Shown: positions 1-5,739, numbered from the stretch's first letter. The stretch: 6,213 nucleotides of DNA from Candidatus Latescibacterota bacterium (GCA_022827165.1 JAJDTN010000238.1:1-6213); one strand, 5' to 3'. Numbers and translations: made by a program. The notes: generated from the letters alone by a model not told the origin.

Positions 1-446
1 GTCCACATCCCTGGCCGGGCCGACCCGCCCTGCTCGCGGCGGGTCATGGGCCAGAGCGTCAGGTAGCTGGCCCGGCCGGCCAGGGTCTCGCCCACCTCCC
101 TCATCAGCAGCAGGTTCGCCGACCCGGTCAGGAGGAAGCGGCCGGCGACCCGGTCCGCGTCGACGAGGCGTTTGATGGCGAGCAGCACGTGCGGCACCCG
201 CTGCACCTCGTCGAGCGTGATCCGCACGGCCCGTGCGGCAAGGGCGTCGGGCTCGCGTTGAGCCTGCTCGAGGACGCCGAAGTCGTCCAGGGTGAAGTAG
301 GATCTGTCCGCCCCGATGGGATCCATGCGGGCGAGGGTGCTCTTGCCGGTCTGTCGGGCGCCGGTGAGAACAGCCACGGGCATGACTCTCAGCGCCTGCT
401 CCAGGCTCTCGGAGGCAAAACGGGGCAGCAGGTGATCCGTGTCCAT
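1..446 (-). CDS. AAA_14/DUF4143-family ATPase, N-terminal part (runs off the left edge)
   Basis: Reading the minus strand from ATG at 446 gives 148 codons with no stop before the window edge; a full-length family member is usually about 400 residues. Visible features are an N-terminal LPRF segment, a Walker A motif GARQTGKST at residues 29-37, a Walker B-like ITLDEVQ at 76-82 with the acidic pair D79-E80, and a sensor-1-like LLTGSAN at 105-111 followed by the LAGR and LWPMT segments. These in this order are typical of the AAA_14 domain of DUF4143 proteins, cytoplasmic ATPases whose cellular role is not well established. The DUF4143 domain itself lies outside the window. The ATG at 446 is preferred because it starts just ahead of the conserved N-terminal segment and sits at the expected transcription start of the promoter at 453-481, with no ribosome-binding site between them. 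The family call is firm; any function beyond ATP binding is inference. Confidence 0.9.
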   Translation of the reverse strand, partial: MDTDHLLPRFASESLEQALRVMPVAVLTGARQTGKSTLARMDPIGADRSYFTLDDFGVLEQAQREPDALAARAVRITLDEVQRVPHVLLAIKRLVDADRVAGRFLLTGSANLLLMREVGETLAGRASYLTLWPMTRREQGGSARPGMW

Positions 447-452
447 GGACCC

Positions 453-481
453 ACGATATGGGTGATAATCACCCACGTCAA
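453..481 (-). promoter_or_regulatory. Promoter of the AAA ATPase with a palindromic operator filling the -35/-10 spacer
   Basis: On the minus strand there is a -35 box TTGACG (476-481), a spacer of exactly 17 bp, and a -10 box TATCGT (453-458). The spacer at 459-475 is a perfect inverted repeat with 8-bp arms around one central base (TGGGTGAT-A-ATCACCCA on the plus strand). Only 6 nt separate the -10 box from the ATG at 446, so transcription should begin at or within a base or two of the start codon and give a leaderless mRNA. A protein bound to the palindrome would block RNA polymerase, so autoregulation or local repression is likely. The boxes and palindrome are seen directly; regulation is inferred. 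Confidence 0.72.
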
Positions 482-525
482 GGGCGGTTGTCACCCAGAG
501 ACCGGCGCGCCAGTTGCTCGAGGAA

Positions 526-936
526 TCAGTCGCGCGCGTCGAGCGCCATCACATGAGGATAGGTGAGGATGCGGCTGTCCGCGGTCACCACGGTGAGGTC
601 GTGGACTCTCGCCGTGGCGACCAGGATGCGGTCGGCGGGGTCCCGATGGAACTCTCCGGGCAGGTCGTACGCCGCAACCGCTGTCTCGTGGTCGAGGGAG
701 ATCGTCTCCGCAAGCAACGCCTGCATCGACTCCGAGACCCACGTCTGCAGCCGGCCCGCCAGGGTCAGGCGCCCTGCCCGTGCGAGCTGCGCCAGCTCCA
801 GTGACGACACCGGGGATACGAAGAGGCGGTTCTCTTCCGCGGCGAGGGCCCTGCGCGCATGGGGACCCAGGGTTTCCGGAGACTCCTGGGTCCAGATCCA
901 CACGTGGGTATCGATCAGGAAGTTCAACCTTCCCAC
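526..936 (-). CDS. vapC: PIN-domain toxin ribonuclease of a type II toxin-antitoxin system (VapC family)
   Basis: A 136-residue protein, the normal size for VapC. PIN toxins are Mg-dependent ribonucleases that cleave tRNA, rRNA or mRNA when released from the antitoxin. The acidic catalytic set is intact: D9 in FLIDTHVW, E47 in SSLELAQL, D99/D102 in RDPADRILVATA, and D120 in VTADSRIL. The gene overlaps the upstream antitoxin by 13 nt when read from GTG at 936. An alternative start is TTG at 927, which overlaps the antitoxin TGA by 3 nt (TTGA), would give the family-typical start MNFLIDTHVW, and has GGGAG about 8 nt upstream; the sequence does not settle which is used. Expression is coupled to the antitoxin from the promoter near 1204-1232. 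The RNA target cannot be read from sequence. Confidence 0.92.
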   Translation of the reverse strand: MGRLNFLIDTHVWIWTQESPETLGPHARRALAAEENRLFVSPVSSLELAQLARAGRLTLAGRLQTWVSESMQALLAETISLDHETAVAAYDLPGEFHRDPADRILVATARVHDLTVVTADSRILTYPHVMALDARD

Positions 937-1157
937 TCCCAGTGGTCCGCGAAATCACAGTCCACGATGTCGCCGTGAATGGTCATGCGCCCGCGCAGGG
1001 TCCCCAGCTCCCGCTTGCGTGGAGTCTCCCGGTAGGGATCGACCGTCGCGATGGGACGCTTCCGCAAGGTGACGACGAGGGACTCCCCCGTATCGTGAAC
1101 GGTCTTCAGCTCTTCTATGCACTTCGCCTTGAACTCCGAGATGCCCATGGTTTTCAT
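924..1157 (-). CDS. Phd/YefM-type antitoxin of the PIN toxin
   Basis: A 77-residue protein starting MKTMGISEFKAKC at ATG 1157. The frame stays open upstream to 1232, but that extension would run through the promoter. ATG 1157 has GGAAGGTGAG a few bases upstream and begins exactly at the conserved antitoxin N-terminus. The N-terminal half (ISEFKAKCIEEL, then SLVVTLRKRPIATVDPY) matches the Phd/YefM DNA-binding fold, which dimerises and binds its own operator. The acidic C-terminal half (TLRGRMTIHGDIVDCDFADHWEWEG) matches the toxin-binding tail seen with PIN toxins. The product should neutralise the overlapping downstream toxin and repress the operon. The family call rests on motif resemblance; antitoxins are short and divergent, so the exact subfamily is less certain than the pairing. 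Confidence 0.88.
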   Translation of the reverse strand: MKTMGISEFKAKCIEELKTVHDTGESLVVTLRKRPIATVDPYRETPRKRELGTLRGRMTIHGDIVDCDFADHWEWEG

Positions 1158-1203
1158 GGTCGGCTCACCTTCCACCGGAATGGGGTGTCTCCAGTCTGGC
1201 GAT

Positions 1204-1232
1204 AGACTAACCTGGTCAAGTAACCAGGTCAA
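1204..1232 (-). promoter_or_regulatory. Promoter/operator of the toxin-antitoxin operon
   Basis: Minus strand: -35 TTGACC (1227-1232), 17-bp spacer, -10 TAGTCT (1204-1209), about 46 nt upstream of the antitoxin ATG. Two 13-bp tandem repeats occupy the -35 and spacer (TTGACCTGGTTAC then TTGACCAGGTTAG, two differences). The same bases also hold an inverted repeat, CCTGGT at 1211-1216 and ACCAGG at 1223-1228 on the plus strand. Such repeats are the usual binding site of an antitoxin or antitoxin-toxin complex. Boxes and repeats are seen; autoregulation is inferred. Confidence 0.7.
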
Positions 1233-1234
1233 TT

Positions 1235-1360
1235 GCCGCGCCCGGGCCGGGGGTCTTCACCGCCGCCACCGCCGCCGTCCTCGTCCTGGCGGTGCTCACG
1301 ACTTGCTCGCAGACCCTGCGGGCGGCGTGGTCGAGCCCCGTCGACGGCGCTACGGCATGA
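1235..1360 (+). pseudogene. Possible 3' remnant of a membrane-protein gene upstream of the oxygenase
   Basis: The plus-strand frame ending at TGA 1358-1360 reads as a hydrophobic helix (VFTAATAAVLVLAVLTT), then CSQTLRAAW and a short polar tail. From 1253 to the stop, 32 of 35 codons end in G or C and the residue pattern looks like a C-terminal transmembrane segment, so this seems to be genuine former coding sequence. There is no plausible start: moving upstream the frame enters the toxin-antitoxin promoter on the other strand at about 1232. Its TGA overlaps an ATG at 1357 (ATGA), which is in frame with the oxygenase 13 codons later, as in a translationally coupled operon. The parent gene was not identified; a transporter subunit is one guess. 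The alternative is chance openness in GC-rich DNA. Confidence 0.4.
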
Positions 1361-1376
1361 GTGACTCGAGGAGCCG
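1340..1376 (+). repeat. Left copy of imperfect direct repeat flanking the oxygenase-cupin operon
   Basis: The core at 1357-1372 (ATGAGTGACTCGAGGA) recurs at 2662-2677 with one difference (C to T). Weaker similarity extends leftward through a shared CCCGTCGA block displaced by 2 bp. Here the repeat covers an ATGA stop/start overlap and encodes M-S-D-S-R in frame with the downstream oxygenase. Confidence 0.55.
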
Positions 1377-1378
1377 AG

Positions 1379-1385
1379 AAAGGAG
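1379..1385 (+). promoter_or_regulatory. Ribosome-binding site of the oxygenase gene
   Basis: AAAGGAG lies 10 nt before ATG 1396. The identical heptamer precedes the next gene. It decides the oxygenase start in favour of 1396 over the in-frame ATG at 1357, which has no comparable site. Confidence 0.75.
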
Positions 1386-1395
1386 CACCCGGAAC

Positions 1396-2274
1396 ATGAT
1401 CTCCACTGATTCCGCCCTCGCCCTGACCCCGGAGCAGAAGTACGAGTTCGACCTCAGGGGGTACATCGTTCTGAAGGGCCACTACGACGAGGCGGCGGTG
1501 GCGGAGTTCCACGCCGGCATCGACGAGCTTCAGGCGATCCCCGTCGAGTACGAGACCTACACACGGCTCGGGGTCGCCAGCTATTTTCTGGCCGCGGCGA
1601 TGTCCGACCCGGAACACCCCTTCTGGAAGGGGGATCACCGCCCCGACCGGCGCCCCAACCCCGGGACCGGCGGCATCGGGCGGGTCGACCACGCCCTGTG
1701 CGGCACCGGGAGGTTCGACCGCATCGTGCGCGATCCGGTGATGAAGTCGATCCACCGCGAGCTCGCCGGCGGCCCGGTCTACATCTCGGCGACCTACTTT
1801 ATCGAGAAGGTGGGACCTGTTGCCGGGGGCGGGCTCCACAACGGCGGCTTTCCGCTGGACCGCGACATCTACTACGACTACGACCACACGCAGGGGCGGT
1901 TCGCCTGCAAGAGCACCAAGAGCGTGGTGATCCTCTCCGACATGACCCGCGTGGAGAACGGCCCCTTCGCCGCGATCCCGGGGAGCCACAAGGCGAACTT
2001 CCCCTGTCCCTTCGACATGACCGACGCGAGCAGGAACCCGATGGCGGTGCCGGTGCTGGCCGGGCCCGGGGACGTCGTCGTCTTCTCGGAGGGGATGACC
2101 CACAACGCCTTTCCCGTCACCAACGATTCGATCCGGCGCTCGGTGTTCTTCAACTACATGCCGGCCATCGGGCGGGACAACCTTCCCTTCCAGCGCATGT
2201 CCATCTACCCCGATCACGTCCTCGAACGGCTGAGCGACGAGATCGACATTCTCACCTCGGCGGGATACATCTGA
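1396..2274 (+). CDS. PhyH-like (phytanoyl-CoA dioxygenase family) Fe(II)/2-oxoglutarate-dependent oxygenase with HxG metal motif
   Basis: A 292-residue cytoplasmic protein of normal family length. The family couples 2-oxoglutarate decarboxylation to oxidation of a substrate at a mononuclear iron. The double-stranded beta-helix core spans roughly residues 110-255. The proximal iron ligand is H148 in GGLHNGGFP, the distal one H236 in EGMTHNAFP, and the 2-oxoglutarate anchor is R247 or R248 in SIRRSVFF; the 88-residue His-His gap and the +11 arginine match human PhyH (H175, H264, R275). PhyH has D177 two residues after the first His, whereas here it is G150, so the carboxylate ligand is absent. 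Family hallmarks GPFAAIPGSHKANFPCP and PGDVVVFSEG are present. The start at 1396 has AAAGGAG upstream; the frame is also open from ATG 1357 and beyond. The cupin gene follows after 13 nt, so they are co-transcribed. The substrate is unknown. Oxygenase fold is near certain; hydroxylase versus halogenase is open. Confidence 0.9.
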   Translation: MISTDSALALTPEQKYEFDLRGYIVLKGHYDEAAVAEFHAGIDELQAIPVEYETYTRLGVASYFLAAAMSDPEHPFWKGDHRPDRRPNPGTGGIGRVDHALCGTGRFDRIVRDPVMKSIHRELAGGPVYISATYFIEKVGPVAGGGLHNGGFPLDRDIYYDYDHTQGRFACKSTKSVVILSDMTRVENGPFAAIPGSHKANFPCPFDMTDASRNPMAVPVLAGPGDVVVFSEGMTHNAFPVTNDSIRRSVFFNYMPAIGRDNLPFQRMSIYPDHVLERLSDEIDILTSAGYI

Positions 2275-2280
2275 AAGGAG
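2274..2280 (+). promoter_or_regulatory. Ribosome-binding site of the cupin gene
   Basis: AAAGGAG overlaps the last base of the oxygenase TGA and lies 7 nt before GTG 2288. It supports the GTG start and operon coupling. Confidence 0.8.
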
Positions 2281-2287
2281 TTGCGTC

Positions 2288-2626
2288 GTGATCTGGAGAG
2301 TGCAGAAGGATCAGAGGGGTCTGGCCGCCTATGATGCGCCCGGCGCCACCGTGCGGGTTTCCGATCCCATCAGAAGCGCCGGCGACAGGCTGTCGGCCGG
2401 TTTCACCGAGTATGTCGAGCCCAGCCGGCTGACGTGGACGTTCGACTACGACGAGGTCTTCTTCATGCTGGAGGGGTACCTGGAGATCGAGGTCGAGGGC
2501 CAGGATCCGGTGCAGTACGAGGCGGGGGACCTGGGCTGCATCGAGAAGGGGACGCAGACGATCATCACCGTGCCGGAACGGGCGTATCTGCTGCATGTCA
2601 CCCACCCGGTGTGGCGTCCCGAGTGA
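2288..2626 (+). CDS. Small single-domain cupin, EutQ-like
   Basis: A 112-residue protein from GTG 2288. The beta-barrel core runs from about residue 34 to 106: LTWTFDYDEVFFMLEGYLEIEV (residues 48-69, cupin motif 1 region) and then AGDLGCIEKGTQTIITV (79-95, motif 2 region). This layout, with the Y54-D55-E56 cluster, L61-E62-G63, the G80-D81 turn and a final LLHVTHPVW, resembles the cupin half of EutQ and related small cupins. The classical cupin metal histidines are missing from motif 1; the only histidines, H103 and H106, are near the C-terminus. Any metal or ligand site must therefore use acidic or aromatic residues, or the protein only binds or senses. Position 13 nt after the oxygenase suggests that it processes, isomerises or binds the same compound. 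Fold is confident; the reaction is not known. Confidence 0.85.
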   Translation: MIWRVQKDQRGLAAYDAPGATVRVSDPIRSAGDRLSAGFTEYVEPSRLTWTFDYDEVFFMLEGYLEIEVEGQDPVQYEAGDLGCIEKGTQTIITVPERAYLLHVTHPVWRPE

Positions 2627-2644
2627 AGGGGGGGCTCGCCAGGC

Positions 2645-2681
2645 CCGTCGAACCCTGCGCCATGAGTGATTCGAGGATCGG
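2645..2681 (+). repeat. Right copy of imperfect direct repeat flanking the oxygenase-cupin operon
   Basis: ATGAGTGATTCGAGGA at 2662-2677 matches 1357-1372 with one difference, and the upstream CCCGTCGA block is also shared. Again TGA and ATG overlap. From ATG 2662 the frame reads M-S-D-S-R-I-G and stops after 12 codons at 2698-2700, overlapping the 3' end of the sigma-factor gene on the other strand, so it is not a working gene. No convincing terminator is seen in the 63-nt gap 2627-2689 between the two converging genes. Confidence 0.5.
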
Positions 2682-2689
2682 CCGCGCCG

Positions 2690-4066
2690 TCACTCCGTAA
2701 CGCAGGCCGCGTCCGTCAGGCTGTCGTAGTAGTGCACGAAGGTCATTCCGCCGATGGTCATGCGGTGGTTGTGGGGAAGGTCCTCTTCCCAGGTCATCTC
2801 CTCGCCCCAACCGTGCGGAGGGGCGTCTCTCTTGCCCCATCGGTTGCCGTTGTAGCGTCGGAACAGCACCGTGCGTCCGGTGCGTGTGACATAAGCTTCG
2901 ACCAGGACGTCGCGTTCGCTGGTCTCTCTCTCCAGATCGAAGACGCGCATGCAGGTGAAGCACTGCTCGCCGATGTGCACGTCGAACACCCCGGCTCCGG
3001 TTATCTGGGAGCCGTCGGCCTGTTGGCGCAGGCAGCCGCGATCCTCGATCAGGCGCGGCGAAGGGTCCCAGTCGTCGTGGAACCCCTCGTCGAGAAAGGT
3101 CATCAGTTCCCGCGTGCCGTCCGCGCCCAACGACTTCACCGCCATCCACTCCACCGAGTCATCGGCAAGGCGGCCCCAGACCTTCACGATGCGGTTCTTC
3201 TCCTCGGTGGGCGTGTGGTCCCCCACCATCGCCGCGAGATGGTGCTCCTCCACCTCCACTTCAACGCAGGGACGGCCGTGGATGACCGCGGGGCGGCTGG
3301 CCGCAAGGGAGACGGTCTGGGACAGCCTCCACCGCGCCTCGCCGTCTGTGGAAGGCCCGTATGAGCCGTGGCGAACGCGGTCGCCTACCTCGGGCACGAT
3401 GAACCACCAGGCCATCTCCTTGAAGTCAATGCGGAAGGGGTCCTCCTGGCTCGCGGCAATGCGTATTTCGGGCCGGAACCGGGGAAAGGGCCGTTGTTGT
3501 CCAGCGCTCATGGTCTTGCTCCTCATCTTGGGGGTGACACCGAGCACCCTGCGGATGTGGTCGCGCCCGTGGGACAGTCGGCGCTTGACCGTGCCGTCGG
3601 GGCAGCGGTGGCGGGCGGCGATTTCGGCAATGCTCAGACCGTCCAGATAGAAGGCTCGCAGGGCAGCCCGCTCACGGTCGGGGACCTCCTCCATGGCCTC
3701 GACCACGGCCGCGGCGGCTTCCCGCTGCCGGGCCTGGGCCACGCCGAGGCGGTTGACCATGGGCGCCAAGACCTCCGTCTCGACGAACAGCTCGCGACGC
3801 TGGGTGGATCGGAAGTAGTCGCGGCAGCGGTTGCGGGCCACCTGCAGCAGCCAGGGCCGCACATCGCGCGGCGTGTCCCGGCGCAGGCCGCTCCAGAGGT
3901 GCACCAGGGTTTCCTGCAGGATATCCTCAACCTGGTCGCCGCTGCCGACCTGGTCGCGGATCAGCCGCGCCAGCGTCCGTTCGTAGCGCCGGACCAGCCG
4001 TACGAAGGCGTCCTCGCAGCCCTGCCGAACCTGCTCTGCCAACACATGGTCGCCTGGGCCAGTCAT
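2690..4066 (-). CDS. ECF-type RNA polymerase sigma factor with a long unrecognised C-terminal domain
   Basis: A 458-residue protein from ATG 4066, which has GGGTGGA about 9 nt upstream. The frame is open to GTG 4129, but that start lacks a ribosome-binding site and adds 21 unconserved residues. Sigma region 2 is at about 20-86 (DAFVRLVRRYERTLARLI, VEDILQETLVHLW, RPWLLQVARNRCRDYFR) and region 4 at about 121-175 (VPDRERAALRAFYLDGLSIAEIAA, then TVKRRLSHGRDHIRRVL), so it should direct RNA polymerase to a dedicated promoter set. Typical ECF factors end near residue 180-200; this one continues for 281 residues. The extension is rich in beta-strand-like segments and Trp/Tyr, has no obvious membrane helix, and holds five cysteines including C369-F-T-C372. 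Lines such as VLVEAYVTRTGRTVLFRRYN suggest a beta-sandwich or barrel. No anti-sigma gene is adjacent, so the extension may control activity. Sigma identity is firm; the extension is unassigned. Confidence 0.9.
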   Translation of the reverse strand: MTGPGDHVLAEQVRQGCEDAFVRLVRRYERTLARLIRDQVGSGDQVEDILQETLVHLWSGLRRDTPRDVRPWLLQVARNRCRDYFRSTQRRELFVETEVLAPMVNRLGVAQARQREAAAAVVEAMEEVPDRERAALRAFYLDGLSIAEIAARHRCPDGTVKRRLSHGRDHIRRVLGVTPKMRSKTMSAGQQRPFPRFRPEIRIAASQEDPFRIDFKEMAWWFIVPEVGDRVRHGSYGPSTDGEARWRLSQTVSLAASRPAVIHGRPCVEVEVEEHHLAAMVGDHTPTEEKNRIVKVWGRLADDSVEWMAVKSLGADGTRELMTFLDEGFHDDWDPSPRLIEDRGCLRQQADGSQITGAGVFDVHIGEQCFTCMRVFDLERETSERDVLVEAYVTRTGRTVLFRRYNGNRWGKRDAPPHGWGEEMTWEEDLPHNHRMTIGGMTFVHYYDSLTDAACVTE

Positions 4067-4135
4067 GATGCGTCGTCCACCCTTCCACACTGCAAGGCGG
4101 ACGTCAGCGGGGAAAAGTTCATCCGGCACGGAGAG

Positions 4136-4341
4136 CCCAGGGCGGCGACGGCGGCGCAGGCCGAGCCGAGCGGCGCATTACGCCGGCCGGGTAACACCCA
4201 CACCCATTACAGAAACCCAGAGACCCGAGCGCAGCGAGGGGCTCGCCAACCCCACGAACCACCCCAGGCGATAGCCCCACCAATCAGGCCCGGCGTACGC
4301 GCCGTCGAGGCGCGGCCGGAGCCGCCGGCGCCGCCCCTGCC
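4136..4341. repeat. 206-bp intergenic direct repeat, copy A
   Basis: Aligns end to end with 5943-6148 at a constant offset of 1807 bp. The first 51 bp (4136-4186) are identical, a 28-bp stretch is variable, then 33 bp (4215-4247) are identical, and the last 94 bp differ at about ten positions with two compensating 1-bp indels. Overall identity is about 88% by hand. It contains several self-complementary pieces: CGGCG-CATTA-CGCCG (4171-4185), CGAGC...GCTCG around 4226-4245, and GGCGTACGCGCC near 4292-4303. It fills almost the whole gap between the cysS stop and the sigma-factor start. No credible protein is encoded. A REP-like or structured-RNA element is possible. Confidence 0.9.
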
Positions 4342-5714
4342 TAGGAGCGCCTCTTCACCCTCGGGCCGTCCGGCAGGTCGTCCACGTCGAACCCGGCTTC
4401 GAGGATCTGCGCCCTGAGGGCGTCTGCAGTCTCGAAGTCCCGCTGCCCCCGGGCCTCGGCTCGCCGCCGCACCATCTCCTCGACCTCGGCCGGAATCTCC
4501 TCCCGGGGCGGTTCCCAGTCCGCCAGACCGAGGCCGAGGACGCTGTCGAAGGCCAGCAGCGTCCCCTTCTTCACCTCGTCGGGAAGCTCCGACCGCACCA
4601 GGTCCCAGACCACGGCCAGGGCCCGGGGCATGTTGAGGTCGCTGTTGAGGCAGCGCGTGAACGCCTCAAGGGAGGCCGGGTCCGGCTCGCCGGCGGGACC
4701 CCAGGCGTGGGCGGTGCGGCGCAGCCGTTCCAGGGCCGCCGTCGCCGCGTCAAGGGCTTCCCAGTTGAAGCTGAGGGGCCGCCGGTAGTGCGCCCCGAGC
4801 AGGAACATCCGGTAGGCCAGCGGGTCGTATCCCGCCTCGACCAGGCTGTCGAGAGTCAGGAAGGACCCGCTCGACTTGGACATGCGCTCGTCGTCGAGGA
4901 CCAGGAACCGGCCGTGCATCCAGAACCGGGCGAGCCGGGTCCCGTAGCAGGCCTCGGCCTGGGCGATCTCGTTCACATGGTGAATGGCGAGATGGTCTTC
5001 GCCGCCGCAGTGGATGTCGAATTGCGGGCCCAGATGGGACTGCGACATGGCCACGCACTCCGTGTGCCACCCCGGGAACCCCCGCCCCCAGGGGCTGTCC
5101 CACTCCATCTGCCGCCTGCTGCCGCACGGGCTCAGCTTCCACAAGGCGAAGTCCGTGGCCAGACGCTTCTCGCCCAGCTCGACGCGGGCGCCGGCCTGCA
5201 GCCCCTCCGCGTCCAACCGCGCCAGCTGGCCGTAGTCCGGCTGCCGGGAGGTGTCGAAGTAGATCCCGTCGGAGGTCTTGTAGATAAAGCCGCGCTCCTC
5301 CAGCGCGCGGATGACGTCGATCTGCTCGTCGATGTAGGCCGTGGCCTTGCACCACACCGTCGGCTCGAGGACGTTGAGCCGGCGCAGGTCTTCCTCGAAG
5401 GCCCGGGTGTAGAAGTCCGCCACCCACCAGGCGCTCTTGCCGGTGCGCCGCGCTCCCCGCTCCATCTTGTCCTCGCCCGTGTCGGCGTCCGACGTCAGGT
5501 GGCCCACGTCGGTGATGTTCACGACGTGATGAACCTCGTAGCCGTTGTGCTCCAGCACCCGCCGCAGCAAGTCCTCGAAGACGTAGGTCCTCAGGTTTCC
5601 GATGTGCGCGTAGTCGTACACGGTCGGCCCGCAGGCGTAGAGCCCGACGGGCGACCCGAGGGGCTCGAAGACGCGTTCGCTGCGCGCGTAGGAGTCGTAG
5701 AGCTTCAGCTCCAT
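4341..5714 (-). CDS. cysS: Cysteinyl-tRNA synthetase
   Basis: A 457-residue class I aminoacyl-tRNA synthetase, the normal length, charging tRNA-Cys with cysteine in the cytoplasm. The HIGH motif reads HIGN (residues 37-40) and the KMSKS motif reads RMSKS (277-281), both common in this enzyme. The zinc site that selects cysteine is complete: C28 in LYACGPTVYD, C220 in GWHTEC, H245 and E249 in HHVNE; these equal E. coli C28, C209, H234 and E238 with a constant 11-residue insertion. The C-terminal DALR-type helical domain and an ETADALRAQILEAGF tail follow. ATG 5714 starts at the conserved N-terminus. An upstream in-frame GTG at 5750, with GGGAGAG about 9 nt before it, would add 12 residues (MSCSRDSRSRGS) and cannot be excluded. 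Flanked by the two 206-bp repeats. Confidence 0.97.
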   Translation of the reverse strand: MELKLYDSYARSERVFEPLGSPVGLYACGPTVYDYAHIGNLRTYVFEDLLRRVLEHNGYEVHHVVNITDVGHLTSDADTGEDKMERGARRTGKSAWWVADFYTRAFEEDLRRLNVLEPTVWCKATAYIDEQIDVIRALEERGFIYKTSDGIYFDTSRQPDYGQLARLDAEGLQAGARVELGEKRLATDFALWKLSPCGSRRQMEWDSPWGRGFPGWHTECVAMSQSHLGPQFDIHCGGEDHLAIHHVNEIAQAEACYGTRLARFWMHGRFLVLDDERMSKSSGSFLTLDSLVEAGYDPLAYRMFLLGAHYRRPLSFNWEALDAATAALERLRRTAHAWGPAGEPDPASLEAFTRCLNSDLNMPRALAVVWDLVRSELPDEVKKGTLLAFDSVLGLGLADWEPPREEIPAEVEEMVRRRAEARGQRDFETADALRAQILEAGFDVDDLPDGPRVKRRS

Positions 5715-5739
5715 GGAGCCTCGGCTCCGTGAATCACGG
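5715..5739. repeat. Two overlapping small palindromes at the cysS start
   Basis: GGAGCC-TC-GGCTCC (5715-5728) is a perfect 6-bp-arm inverted repeat directly abutting the cysS ATG. It overlaps CCGTGA-A-TCACGG (5727-5739), another 6-bp-arm repeat. In the mRNA the first hairpin would cover the likely ribosome-binding site, so it could lower initiation at ATG 5714. This is inference from base pairing only. Confidence 0.5.

Noticed and set aside
1216..2217. Minus-strand open frame of 333 codons antisense to the oxygenase
   Set aside because: The product is Val/Gly/His-rich with no motifs, and the plus-strand oxygenase is clearly the real gene.
2627..2689. Search for a bidirectional terminator between the cupin and the sigma factor
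   Set aside because: Only a weak GGGC/GCCC pairing is present, with no T-run on either strand.
4100..4120. GAAC...CGTC on the minus strand upstream of the sigma factor, resembling an ECF autoregulated promoter
   Set aside because: The spacer is about 13 bp, shorter than the usual 15-17, and the left box lacks the GG of GGAAC. Not enough to call.
3368..4417. Long plus-strand open frame (349 codons) across the sigma-factor gene and repeat A
   Set aside because: It is antisense to a well-supported sigma factor, has no recognisable motif, and its end simply reads through the intergenic repeat. Long antisense frames are expected in GC-rich coding DNA.
4707..5732. Plus-strand open frame of 341 codons antisense to cysS
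   Set aside because: It is entirely opposite conserved cysS codons, with low-complexity Val/Pro/Arg-rich product and no ribosome-binding site.
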